Assembly (NCBI GenBank): GCA_905201505.1
Contig: CAJKOJ010000011.1
Location: 1-43,047, forward strand
Length of the DNA: 43,047 nt
Direction: 5' to 3'
Source of the DNA: an uncultured Eubacteriales bacterium
GTDB taxonomy: Bacteria > Bacillota > Clostridia > Lachnospirales > CAG-274
Shown here: positions 1-7,255 of the stretch, one piece after another
Position numbering within the stretch: position 1 is the stretch's first letter
Layout of the letters: the number at the start of each line of letters is the position of its first letter
Notes under the pieces: model-generated
Seen by the model: the letters and a program-made list of their open reading frames with translations, nothing else
Databases searched by the model: none
What the model was told of the DNA's origin: nothing
Translations under genes and position numbers: made by a program

Positions 1-14
1 TACCTTAGCTAACT

Positions 15-87
15 GAAAGAAATGCTTACATTTCTTTCAAGGCTGTCGATTTTATCGACAGCCTAAGATACACCGTTTTGTGTATCT
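15..87. repeat. Three back-to-back perfect inverted repeats
   Basis: Three perfect hairpins follow each other with 2-bp gaps. The arms are 15-24/29-38 (10 bp, loop CTTA), 41-50/54-63 (10 bp, loop TTT) and 66-73/80-87 (8 bp, loop CGTTTT). The third lies inside the 3' end of the small lipopeptide ORF and the second overlaps its stop codon. None is followed by a clear T-tract on the minus strand, so they do not look like an ordinary intrinsic terminator. Confidence 0.7.
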
Positions 88-167
88 GACTTTCCTGATG
101 CTTTATTACTGCAGCCTGAAGACAGGCTTAATATTATTGTTATTATTAACAAATATATTATTCTCAT
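63..167 (-). CDS. Small lipoprotein / lipopeptide ORF (34 aa)
   Basis: A short ORF starts with ATG at 167 behind an AAAGGAG site about nine bases upstream and ends at TAG (63-65). The product has a hydrophobic N-terminus (LLIITIILSL) ending in a lipobox, LSSGC, with the lipidated cysteine at residue 19, and then only 16 polar residues. A near-perfect sigma-A promoter lies upstream, so transcription is likely. It could be a genuine lipopeptide, or the stub of a lipoprotein gene cut short by a stop. I cannot tell which, because the window ends 62 bases further on. Hairpins overlap its last codons and follow its stop. Confidence 0.5.
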   Translation of the reverse strand: MRIIYLLIITIILSLSSGCSNKASGKSDTQNGVS

Positions 168-216
168 TTTAATCACGCTCCTTTAATAAGGCATATTGTA
201 AAAATAATCCATACTA

Positions 217-245
217 ATTATAAAGCATAATCATACAGCAGTCAA
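217..245 (-). promoter_or_regulatory. Sigma-A promoter of the lipopeptide ORF
   Basis: On the minus strand, TTGACT (240-245) and TATAAT (217-222) are separated by exactly 17 bases. It lies about 50 bp upstream of the ATG at 167 and points towards it. Confidence 0.75.
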
Positions 246-289
246 ATACAAAGTAAGTGTTTTTATTTTAAAACATAAAAATTAAAAAA

Positions 290-331
290 TATCCCCATTG
301 GATAGTGTAAATATCTCAAAGGGGATATATA
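290..331 (-). terminator. Probable terminator after fur
   Basis: On the minus strand, just past the fur stop, ATATCCCC pairs with GGGGATAT. An inner GATA/TATC helix lies between them, and the structure is followed by ATTTTTTAATTTTT. Confidence 0.6.
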
Positions 332-343
332 TAAGTGTAAAAA

Positions 344-760
344 TTAGTTTTTACTGCATTTTTCGCATATACCATAAAAATTAATGTCATAAGCATCAAT
401 TTTAAATCCTGAAAGCTCCTGAAGCTCTTCAATATTCTTTTGAATATCTATATTTCCAAAATAGTCAAAAACGTTGTGGCACTTTTTACAAATTACGTGA
501 GAATGAAAATCCGTATTTGCATCATATCTGTTGCTGTCTTCGCTTACATTGAATTCCTTTACCAAATGCACATCTCTTAAGGACGCAACTGTCTTATAAA
601 CGGTAGCAAGGCTCATAGTTGGGAAATCATCTTTAAGGTCATTGTATATGGTTTCCACTGTGGGGTGGCTTGTTGTATTCATAAGGTAGGTATATATAGC
701 CAGTCGCTGGGGGGTAACCTTGAGCTTATTTGCTTTTAAACTTTCTGCAAGATGGTTCAT
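344..760 (-). CDS. perR: Fur-family repressor, PerR-like
   Basis: This encodes a 138-residue metal-dependent repressor of the Fur superfamily. The N-terminal winged helix contains TPQRLAIYTYL and SLATVYKTVASL. The C-terminal dimerisation domain has DFHSHVICKKC and a final CEKC, giving the two CxxC pairs of the structural zinc site. The stretch RYDANTDFHSH places Asp and His residues as in PerR peroxide sensors, so PerR is favoured over Fur or Zur, but this is inference. ATG at 760 is preferred because AAGGAG sits five bases upstream, while the in-frame GTG at 766 overlaps that site. The gene stands alone. Its promoter overlaps an AT-rich inverted repeat, which suggests autoregulation. Confidence 0.85.
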   Translation of the reverse strand: MNHLAESLKANKLKVTPQRLAIYTYLMNTTSHPTVETIYNDLKDDFPTMSLATVYKTVASLRDVHLVKEFNVSEDSNRYDANTDFHSHVICKKCHNVFDYFGNIDIQKNIEELQELSGFKIDAYDINFYGICEKCSKN

Positions 761-783
761 AAGCACTCCTTCTTTCTTGATAA

Positions 784-825
784 TTATTGTTATTTAATAA
801 TAATATAAAAAAAGTAATTTGTCAA
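784..825 (-). promoter_or_regulatory. fur/perR promoter with overlapping Fur-box-like operator
   Basis: On the minus strand, TTGACA (820-825) is followed after 17 bases by TATTAT (797-802). An AT-rich imperfect inverted repeat centred near 795, ATTATTGTTATT on one side and AATAATAATATA on the other, covers the -10. It resembles the 7-1-7 boxes bound by Fur and PerR. Overlap with the -10 would fit negative autoregulation. Confidence 0.6.
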
Positions 826-851
826 GTCATTAAAATGAATAATATATAAAT

Positions 852-876
852 ACTGCTAAAAACAGCAGTTTTTTTG
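852..876 (+). terminator. Terminator-like hairpin with no upstream plus-strand gene
   Basis: ACTGCT and AGCAGT pair around a six-base loop (AAAAAC) and are followed directly by seven T residues. It lies between the divergent fur and trmL promoters, so no plus-strand gene in the window needs it. Confidence 0.5.
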
Positions 877-904
877 ATTATAATAGAAAAAATAGTCAAT
901 ATTA

Positions 905-933
905 TTGTAATATGGTTGTTTTTGTGGTAATAT
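905..933 (+). promoter_or_regulatory. Promoter of trmL operon
   Basis: TTGTAA (905-910), a 17-base spacer and TAATAT (928-933), with a TGn extended -10 immediately before the hexamer. It lies about 68 bp upstream of trmL. Confidence 0.55.
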
Positions 934-1000
934 AAAAATAGTGCCTGTTTAAAAGCAGATGTATTTTGATAAATAAATTTAAGATAGGAATGTGAAAAGA

Positions 1001-1504
1001 ATGAATATAGTTTTGCATCAGCCGGAAATACCTATGAATACGGGAAATATAGGGCGTACCTGTGTTGCTACAGGTACAAAGCTTCATTTAATCCGTCCGT
1101 TGGGATTCAGAATAAATGATAAAACCCTGAAAAGGGCAGGTATGGATTACTGGGCTGATTTAGATGTGACATATTATGATAATTTCAGTGACTTTGTTGA
1201 AAAAAATCCAAATGCCAGGATATATATGGCAACTACAAAGGCACAGCATTGCTATACAGATGTAAAATACAATGAAGATGATTTTATTATGTTTGGCAGT
1301 GAGGGCAGCGGCATACCTGAAGAAATTCTGCTTAAGTATAAAGATACTTGTGTGAGAATTCCAATGCTTGAACAGTATAGAAGTCTTAATCTTTCAAATT
1401 CTGTGGCTATTGTTTTGTATGAGGCTTTAAGACAGAATGGTTTTAATGGCTGTTGTTTTGAAGGGCATTTACATAGACACAGCTGGGATGAGACTGTTGA
1501 ATAA
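1001..1504 (+). CDS. trmL: tRNA (cytidine(34)-2'-O)-methyltransferase TrmL
   Basis: This is a SPOUT-class methyltransferase that 2'-O-methylates the wobble nucleotide of some tRNA-Leu isoacceptors. The start MNIVLHQPEIPMNTGNIGRT is typical of TrmL/YibK, as are the downstream FGSEGSGIP loop and the RSLNLSNSVAIVLYEALRQ knot motif that binds S-adenosylmethionine. At 167 residues it is the usual size for this small, single-domain enzyme. ATG at 1001 is chosen because it matches the family N-terminus and the weak AGGA site is 11 bases upstream. An in-frame GTG at 992 is only two bases from that site. The next gene starts 12 bp downstream. Confidence 0.92.
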   Translation: MNIVLHQPEIPMNTGNIGRTCVATGTKLHLIRPLGFRINDKTLKRAGMDYWADLDVTYYDNFSDFVEKNPNARIYMATTKAQHCYTDVKYNEDDFIMFGSEGSGIPEEILLKYKDTCVRIPMLEQYRSLNLSNSVAIVLYEALRQNGFNGCCFEGHLHRHSWDETVE

Positions 1505-1516
1505 GGGGGAAGTTTT

Positions 1517-1933
1517 ATGGATGAAACTATAATTGTAATTATGCTGAAAGACAAAAGTACAGGTTTTTTGGAAAAAGAACTGGCAAGTCTTGACCTGACT
1601 GAAAATGTAGGATATATTGTAAATATTTTTGCAGTTGATGAAGAGGAAGGCAGAAAACTCCATATTAAGCTCTCTACAGAGAGGGATGTTGAGGACTGGG
1701 AATATTCTGCAATATATGATTATTATGACACTGAGTGTTTTAACGGCATAGCTGAAGTAATTGATGCAGATGATGATTTTAACCCTGTGTGGGAGGTTGT
1801 GATTGATTATATTGATGAAACAGCTGTACTTGAGGAAAGAGTTGCAGAAATTCTTAAAGTGCATAAAAATGAAATAGAGGACGTTTTTGAAACAATAAAA
1901 GATAAGGAGGCCGAATATACTGATGGCGAATAA
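1517..1933 (+). CDS. Conserved acidic protein, DUF6762-like
   Basis: This 138-residue protein is strongly acidic, with no signal peptide or membrane segment, so it is probably cytoplasmic. The pattern of a short N-terminal beta strand, LKDKSTGFLEKELASL, then VEDWEYSAIYDYYD and a C-terminal acidic helix resembles the uncharacterised clostridial DUF6762 family. I recall that family from memory and did not search it. No catalytic motif is visible. It has a GGGGGA ribosome-binding site, follows trmL by 12 bp, and its last 11 bp overlap the next gene, so the three are likely co-transcribed and the last two translationally coupled. Confidence 0.75.
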   Translation: MDETIIVIMLKDKSTGFLEKELASLDLTENVGYIVNIFAVDEEEGRKLHIKLSTERDVEDWEYSAIYDYYDTECFNGIAEVIDADDDFNPVWEVVIDYIDETAVLEERVAEILKVHKNEIEDVFETIKDKEAEYTDGE

Positions 1934-3035
1934 TATTAGTTTTGACAGCGGAATAGGCAAGGATAAAAAAAGCGGCAAGCGGAAATTAATTGCTGTAATT
2001 GCTGTTATTGTGATTGCTGCTGCATTAATTGGCGGCTATTATATTTACAGACAGAGTAATATTACTGAAATTGCCGTAGGACTTTCAGATATTGAGCTTA
2101 ATGATGAGCTTAAAAGTGAAATGCAGAATTTGGCTAATACAGCAAATACTTATCTTAATGAAAATAAAGACGATAAAACATTGACAAGTCAGTATGGGCT
2201 TCTATACAGTTATAAGGATAAAATTAATGTTATGGCGGCAGATATTGCACAAAACAGCAATATCTCAAAAGATATACTGGCTGAAATGGATATTATATAT
2301 GCAAAGCCTTCAGATGTTATAAGTTCAATGACCGGTGATGAGCTTGAAATTTTCCTTTCTGTTAATTCAAGCAGCGGCTATTATGTTGTATCCGCTTCAG
2401 GTGAAAATGCTATATACACAGAGGAGGAATTCAAAAATATTTTAATGAAATATGCACCGGTGCACGGTGATGTTAGAAATCCTCAGAGGGGTTCAGATGA
2501 ACACACAGCAATTATAAAAGCGGCAGGGCTTGATGATGAAGATATTGATATTAAACATATTGCCTGCGACAATAAATATGCTGTTGTTGTAGGAGGAAGT
2601 ATTGCAAATCCATCAGAAATTAAAGAGGCAGCTTTGGTTAAAGAGGAAAGCGGCTGGAAAGTTGTAAACGACAGGCTTTCTGTTTCTGAAAATTCATATA
2701 TTGAGATAAATTCGGAACTTCCTGATATGGATTTGGGGCTTATGCCTGTTTACAATATAGCTGATTTTGGTGCTGTTGACACATCTGATATGGACAGCAT
2801 TGCCGATTCCCTTATAGAGCTTAATATGATGACAGAGGCAGACAAGAAAACAATGTATGCGGCAGGCTGCGGCAGATTTGCCTATATTCAGCTTGAAAAC
2901 GGAAAAAGGCTTGTGGGATATATAGGAGATGACAGACAGCTTGAGTTTAATGAGGCTAATGACATAACTGAAACTATAACTTATATGCTGAAATGTGAGA
3001 AAAATCCGCCTGTATTTATTGCAAGGTTTGAGTAA
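1923..3035 (+). CDS. Membrane-anchored protein of unknown function
   Basis: This 370-residue protein is not recognised. A lysine-rich N-terminus (residues 1-20) is followed by a single hydrophobic helix at about 21-43 (LIAVIAVIVIAAALIGGYYI) and then a soluble, acidic remainder. This predicts a one-pass anchor with most of the protein outside the cell. Residues 60-110 look helical. The rest alternates strands and helices and has no obvious active site. The start overlaps the preceding ORF, with AAGGAGG about 12 bases upstream. It is the last gene before a strong bidirectional terminator. It has no N-terminal lipobox. Confidence 0.7.
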   Translation: MANNISFDSGIGKDKKSGKRKLIAVIAVIVIAAALIGGYYIYRQSNITEIAVGLSDIELNDELKSEMQNLANTANTYLNENKDDKTLTSQYGLLYSYKDKINVMAADIAQNSNISKDILAEMDIIYAKPSDVISSMTGDELEIFLSVNSSSGYYVVSASGENAIYTEEEFKNILMKYAPVHGDVRNPQRGSDEHTAIIKAAGLDDEDIDIKHIACDNKYAVVVGGSIANPSEIKEAALVKEESGWKVVNDRLSVSENSYIEINSELPDMDLGLMPVYNIADFGAVDTSDMDSIADSLIELNMMTEADKKTMYAAGCGRFAYIQLENGKRLVGYIGDDRQLEFNEANDITETITYMLKCEKNPPVFIARFE

Positions 3036-3058
3036 AAGTTATATAAACATTTTTAAGA

Positions 3059-3109
3059 ACAAAGAGACCGAGGCAAATTGTATAAAACAATTTGCCTCGG
3101 TCTCTTTGT
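3059..3109. terminator. Bidirectional terminator between convergent genes
   Basis: Two perfectly complementary 22-base arms, 3059-3080 and 3088-3109, enclose a 7-base loop. A-rich and T-rich sequence on each side lets it serve both the plus-strand gene ending at 3035 and aroD ending at 3119. Confidence 0.85.
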
Positions 3110-3118
3110 GTAAATATT

Positions 3119-3895
3119 TTATATTTCTTTATGGTATAAATTTGAATGTAAAATTCTGAGAGTAACGGCAAGTTCCCCTGCTTCGATTTGCCCAGGGGCT
3201 GATGCTTTTCTGGCACAGCCAAAAGTAATTGCAGAACCGAATATTTCACCGGCAAGTCTGCTTATTACACCGCGTCCATCCATAGACATTGTTACTATAG
3301 GGTAATCAGGATATTTTGTATGTGCTGTATCTGTTAAATCAAGCAAGTCAAGTACATCCTTATTACTGTTTGGCATAACTGCTATTTTAGGTATGTCTGC
3401 ACCAAGGGAAACCATTTTATCTATAAGTTGTAATAAAAAGTTTTTGTCAGGTGTTTTTTCAAAATCGTGGTTAGATAAAACAACAGTTACGTTTTTGCTG
3501 TGGGCGAGTTTGATAAGTTCTTTTATTTCATCATCACCTATCATAAGTTCAATATCAAGCATATCAACAAGACCGCTTTCAATGGCTATTTTGTTGATTC
3601 TTAAATAGTCTGCTTTTTTAACCTCCTGTATGCCACCCTCAATAACAGTACGGAAAGTAAAAAGAAGCGGGGTCTTATCAATGAGTTTTCTTATAAGGCT
3701 AAGCATTTCAATAAGGTTATCCTTACTAATACATTCGTCATACCAGTCCGCTCTGAATTCTACAATATCAGGTTTTAATGATGCAATAGTCATTGCCTGT
3801 GATGTAATTTCGTATTGAGTATGACCGACAATAGGAAGACAAATCTTTGGTATACCTTCTCCAATTTTAATGTTTCTGACCTCAATTGGATTCAT
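3119..3895 (-). CDS. aroD: 3-dehydroquinate dehydratase, type I
   Basis: This enzyme dehydrates 3-dehydroquinate to 3-dehydroshikimate in the shikimate pathway, using a Schiff-base lysine. The 258-residue TIM barrel carries IVEFRADWY near residue 45, the catalytic histidine in VLSNHDF and the imine-forming lysine in IPKIAVMP. GSAITFGCARKASAPGQI, near the C-terminus, is the substrate-binding loop of this class. AGGAGG lies 6-7 bases before the ATG. The gene is monocistronic, with its own consensus promoter upstream and the shared hairpin downstream. No other aromatic pathway gene is nearby, so it is detached from any aro operon here. Confidence 0.95.
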   Translation of the reverse strand: MNPIEVRNIKIGEGIPKICLPIVGHTQYEITSQAMTIASLKPDIVEFRADWYDECISKDNLIEMLSLIRKLIDKTPLLFTFRTVIEGGIQEVKKADYLRINKIAIESGLVDMLDIELMIGDDEIKELIKLAHSKNVTVVLSNHDFEKTPDKNFLLQLIDKMVSLGADIPKIAVMPNSNKDVLDLLDLTDTAHTKYPDYPIVTMSMDGRGVISRLAGEIFGSAITFGCARKASAPGQIEAGELAVTLRILHSNLYHKEI

Positions 3896-3941
3896 TATTA
3901 CGCCTCCTGTATAATTTAAGCATATATTTGCTAATGAATAT

Positions 3942-3970
3942 AGTATATCAATTTATAGATAATAAGTCAA
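3942..3970 (-). promoter_or_regulatory. Sigma-A promoter of aroD
   Basis: On the minus strand, TTGACT (3965-3970) is followed after 17 bases by TATACT (3942-3947), about 47 bp upstream of the aroD start. Confidence 0.75.
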
Positions 3971-4291
3971 TAAAATTCCTTTTGTCTTTTGCAAATATGT
4001 AAAAATTGTAATAAAAAAATCTTAATACGGTAGTTAGTTATATACAGTATAAACTACAGCTAAATATTGGGTAAATGACATAAATCGTAAGGAAAAGAGC
4101 AAATTTAAAAGCAATTTGTCTATCACTTGCCTTTTTTGTTTCGTTATGAATTAAAACTCAAATTTTAATGAAAGGGGTAAAAATTATTATACAAATAATT
4201 TGTGCATCTTAAATACCTTGTAAATCAAGTCCTTTTAAATATTTACTCTGTAGGAATTTATCATAATTTAAGATGGTATAAATTTTCAATT
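3971..4291. other. Intergenic stretch, no gene; possible small RNA
   Basis: No ORF above 15 codons was found. Two structures stand out. On the plus strand a bulged stem between 4089 and 4133 (AAGG/CCTT outside, CAAATT/AATTTG inside) runs into CCTTTTTTGTTT, like a terminator. Further on, CATCTTAAAT (near 4205) and ATTTAAGATG (near 4268) form a 10-bp inverted repeat around some 50 bases. A small RNA ending near 4138 is possible but unproven. Confidence 0.3.
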
Positions 4292-4750
4292 TTATTTAAC
4301 TTGTTTTTTTATCTCTGATAGAGCCTTTTGAATATCATTATAAATTAATTGCTGCATACTGTCTGCATAACGGCAAACATCTGCTTTATGCAGAGCGTAT
4401 GTAATATCCTCTCTCAAGTTAGGCTTGCTTTTGGCAATCATTGGAAGCAGTTTTATACACTGTCTTGCAGTGATGGGCTTTACATCTGTAATGTGCCGCA
4501 AATACTTGTCTATCATTTTATCAATTTTGAAATTGTTATCCCATTTTGCATTGTATGCAATTAGAGTAAGTGCCCGTGAACGGATATAAGAATTGCCGCT
4601 GTCTAACATATTGCTCAACTGGTCTATGTAAGGATATAAAGCATCCGTTTTCTCACTTAAATCCTGCAGTATTTTCAATGCTTTATAAGCGGCATTGTTA
4701 TCCTTAGATATCAGCATTTCAAATGTTTTTGTCAAATCAATGTTTTCCAT
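4292..4750 (-). CDS. HEAT-repeat-like protein
   Basis: This 152-residue, entirely helical-looking cytoplasmic protein is built of paired helices, for example YPYIDQLSNMLDSGNSYIRS followed by RALTLIAYNAKW, then ITARQCIKLLPMIAKSKPNL. The spacing of the pairs is about 40 residues and matches HEAT/armadillo-type solenoids. Similar short proteins in Clostridia often carry the misleading name SufBD protein, but nothing here indicates iron-sulfur assembly. It probably mediates protein-protein contacts, with an unknown partner. The gene stands alone between two hairpin-bearing intergenic regions. A modest GGAG lies upstream of the ATG. Confidence 0.6.
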   Translation of the reverse strand: MENIDLTKTFEMLISKDNNAAYKALKILQDLSEKTDALYPYIDQLSNMLDSGNSYIRSRALTLIAYNAKWDNNFKIDKMIDKYLRHITDVKPITARQCIKLLPMIAKSKPNLREDITYALHKADVCRYADSMQQLIYNDIQKALSEIKKQVK

Positions 4751-4847
4751 AAATTAGTCTCCATTTTCTATGTACCGGCAAGTAATCATTGCAGTATACT
4801 TATATCACTTTCCATTTTATCGATACACCAATACTTCAGTTTATATA

Positions 4848-4890
4848 ATAAAATAAAACTTGACAATTTTATTGTCAAGTTTTATTTTAT
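4848..4890. terminator. Terminator of the beta-propeller gene / FtsEX operon
   Basis: Perfect 20-bp arms, 4848-4867 and 4871-4890, surround a TTT loop. Their distal halves are A-rich and T-rich, so the minus-strand copy ends in TTTTATTTTAT as an intrinsic terminator should. It lies 25 bp past the stop of the gene at 4916. Confidence 0.85.
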
Positions 4891-4915
4891 CAGTGATAAC
4901 CATAGGGAAATTCTT

Positions 4916-7108
4916 TTACTCAAAAGTATATTCTTTAATATTTTCCAAATCGTCATAATCTGCAACGACTGCTGTACTTCCCATAAATGTGTAAATTTTG
5001 CCGTCATATTTAAACGGACGTATTACTGAAGTACTGTCCGGAAGTGTAAGGCTTCCTACTCGTTCAAAGCCGTCATCAAGGTCGACTTTATAGACATAGC
5101 CGCCGTTAAAGGTGACATTCTTTTTATCCTGGTTCTCATATATTGTAACGGGAAGTGTGAATATTTTTTTCTCTTTGTCAAAATAGAATGAGGATATATT
5201 ATTAAACATATTTGTTTCAATATTTCCTCTTCCAAGTTCCTGACTGTAAAGCATAACAGGATTGTCTTTGTCTGAAATATCATAGAGATTAATACAAAGC
5301 TTATTGCTGCCGTTATCTACTGTTACAATATGGTTTTCATCATAAGGATATATGAGAAGATTTCCGTTTGAAATTTTTATAATACCGTTGCCTCTTGGAT
5401 TTGTAGGCTCTGTAAGGTCAACTGAATATATTGGCTGGCCTGTCTTATCAGGTGTAAGGAAAAGCATATTTTTAGAAAAAATAGCTGTATCAATATCTAC
5501 GCCTGAAACAATTTCGTTTGCAAAGCCGCATACTTCAAGGTTATTGTTCAATACATAAACATTTGTAACATTTTTATTTATACCTCGTTTTTTATACTGT
5601 GCAGTAAGTCTGAAGTATCCTGCATATTCATTCATAGAATTTTTATCAGGGATATAACCCTTTACATTGCCTTTGCCTGATGTATATATTTTACCGTTTA
5701 AAAGTCCGAGCCTATAAATAAATGTATTTTCAATATTTTCATTTGAATCAAAAGCATTATATCTGTTCTTGGCAATATATATATTGTTGTTTGACATATA
5801 TACATTATCGCCTGCACCAAGGTATGATTTTAATTGTGCAGGTGCATTTACATCATTAATATTTATAGAAGATACTATTGTGTAATCTTTGCCTACACCC
5901 TCAGGAAAATACTGCATTTCATCATAAGTGATTGATACTGCATCTTGTCCTGCTATTGAATCCCTGTAAGAAGGCGGATAATAGTGACCGTCTTTTGAAA
6001 GCTCTGAAATAGGAGTTCTTGTGAGAATATATATAAACTCATTATTCTGTACGGAATTTTCATAATATCCTTCAATTTCAAGTTCCTTTAGTTTTACTGC
6101 TTTGTTTTTGTCAGATACATCGTATATATAGGACATTGAGCTATGTGCAAAATTAATTTCACCCTCTGAGTTATTTGAAGTAACTGTCGGGTTATCTTTA
6201 TTGCCTGCAGCTACTAAAGTGTTGTTATAGATATATATTTTTTCACATTTAAAGTTATCTTCAAATTTGATTGAAGATACGACTGCAAGGTTATTGTCAG
6301 AAGGGTTTAAAATATACAATGTATTTCCGTTTGCATAATATATATATCCGTCTGATGACTTAATAGTATTGCTGTCTTTATTTTCAAGTAACTGCACGGG
6401 GGCAATTGCTTTCTCTTCAGGTTTTGATGTACCGCTTATTTGCTTTAAGATATTGTTAGGTGTGCTTATTTTTGAAATTTCTTTCATGTTTTCTTCATTG
6501 GCAACATAGGGCAGGTCATTTACCTGGGATTTAAGGCTGTTAATGAAATCAGTGCTTTCAGTATCTGTAAAAGCGTTTTTCTGGTTAGAAACAATGACCA
6601 TATTGTCATAATAATAAACAGACTTGTTAAATGCTTCTGCAAAAACCTCAACAGGTACGTAAATACAGCCGTTTTTTATAAAAACCTTATTGTTGTATTC
6701 AATATCTTTTTCTTTTGAACTGTCGACAAGGTCGGCAGTCTTTCTGTCAAGTATAAGTGCCTGATTGTCAAGCCTTATTGTAGCTGTACAGGACGCTAAA
6801 TCTTCAGATGCCGCAGCATTGTATGCAGTCTGAAAAAATGAAACAGGTGCATATACTGTCTGGTTTTCGATAATTGGAACCATTGCGGCGTCATTTTTGT
6901 TAATAAGCATCTGCTCTTTATTAACAAGCATTACAGGGCTGTTTTCATATATAACAACAGCTGAATCAAGCCTGTCTTCAACAACTACTTCCTCTGAATT
7001 TATAGGAGCGGAAATAATTGACTTGCTTTGTGCAAACTGAAAACCGAATACACCGCATAAAATTATGGCATACACTGAGAGTATACCAAGCACCATTTTG
7101 TTATTCAT
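4916..7108 (-). CDS. Secreted beta-propeller protein with copper-amine-oxidase-like N-domain
   Basis: This 730-residue exported protein has an N-terminal hydrophobic segment (about 5-27, LGILSVYAIILCGVFGFQFA) that is a signal peptide or anchor. Residues 60-170 contain two copies of the stalk-type motif of the copper-amine-oxidase N-terminal-like domain (VPIIENQTVYAPVSFFQTAY; VFIKNGCIYVPVEVFAEAFN), which in Firmicutes is a wall or ligand-binding module and not an enzyme. From about 245 to the end there are repeated blades (DGYIYYANGNTLYILN; VYMSNNNIYIAKN) like the C-terminal beta-propeller family distantly related to WD40 proteins. It is the last gene of the FtsEX-hydrolase operon, 147 bp after the hydrolase gene, so a role at the cell surface is likely. 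Confidence 0.8.
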   Translation of the reverse strand: MNNKMVLGILSVYAIILCGVFGFQFAQSKSIISAPINSEEVVVEDRLDSAVVIYENSPVMLVNKEQMLINKNDAAMVPIIENQTVYAPVSFFQTAYNAAASEDLASCTATIRLDNQALILDRKTADLVDSSKEKDIEYNNKVFIKNGCIYVPVEVFAEAFNKSVYYYDNMVIVSNQKNAFTDTESTDFINSLKSQVNDLPYVANEENMKEISKISTPNNILKQISGTSKPEEKAIAPVQLLENKDSNTIKSSDGYIYYANGNTLYILNPSDNNLAVVSSIKFEDNFKCEKIYIYNNTLVAAGNKDNPTVTSNNSEGEINFAHSSMSYIYDVSDKNKAVKLKELEIEGYYENSVQNNEFIYILTRTPISELSKDGHYYPPSYRDSIAGQDAVSITYDEMQYFPEGVGKDYTIVSSININDVNAPAQLKSYLGAGDNVYMSNNNIYIAKNRYNAFDSNENIENTFIYRLGLLNGKIYTSGKGNVKGYIPDKNSMNEYAGYFRLTAQYKKRGINKNVTNVYVLNNNLEVCGFANEIVSGVDIDTAIFSKNMLFLTPDKTGQPIYSVDLTEPTNPRGNGIIKISNGNLLIYPYDENHIVTVDNGSNKLCINLYDISDKDNPVMLYSQELGRGNIETNMFNNISSFYFDKEKKIFTLPVTIYENQDKKNVTFNGGYVYKVDLDDGFERVGSLTLPDSTSVIRPFKYDGKIYTFMGSTAVVADYDDLENIKEYTFE

Positions 7109-7153
7109 AGTTTCACCTCATTGAAGTCATAATCAGAAGAAAAACTTCCGTCG

Positions 7154-7197
7154 GCAATTTATCTGTATAAATTGCTGCGTCTGCATAAAGCAGACGC
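7154..7197 (-). other. Pair of intercistronic hairpins between the M23 gene and the beta-propeller gene
   Basis: There are two perfect 8-bp hairpins: GCAATTTA/TAAATTGC (7154-7161, 7168-7175) and GCGTCTGC/GCAGACGC (7177-7184, 7190-7197). On the minus strand a TTTTTCTTC run follows only after about nine bases. They may act as a partial terminator or as mRNA processing or stability elements. Confidence 0.6.
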
Positions 7198-7255
7198 TGT
7201 AATCTGACTATGGATTGTTCCACAGTAAATATAATTAATATTTGTAATAAGAAGG

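Noticed and set aside
1469..1978. Long minus-strand ORF (169 codons) opposite the DUF6762-like gene
   Set aside because: It lies wholly antisense to two well-supported plus-strand genes, has Cys/Phe-rich composition typical of reverse frames, and has no ribosome-binding site.
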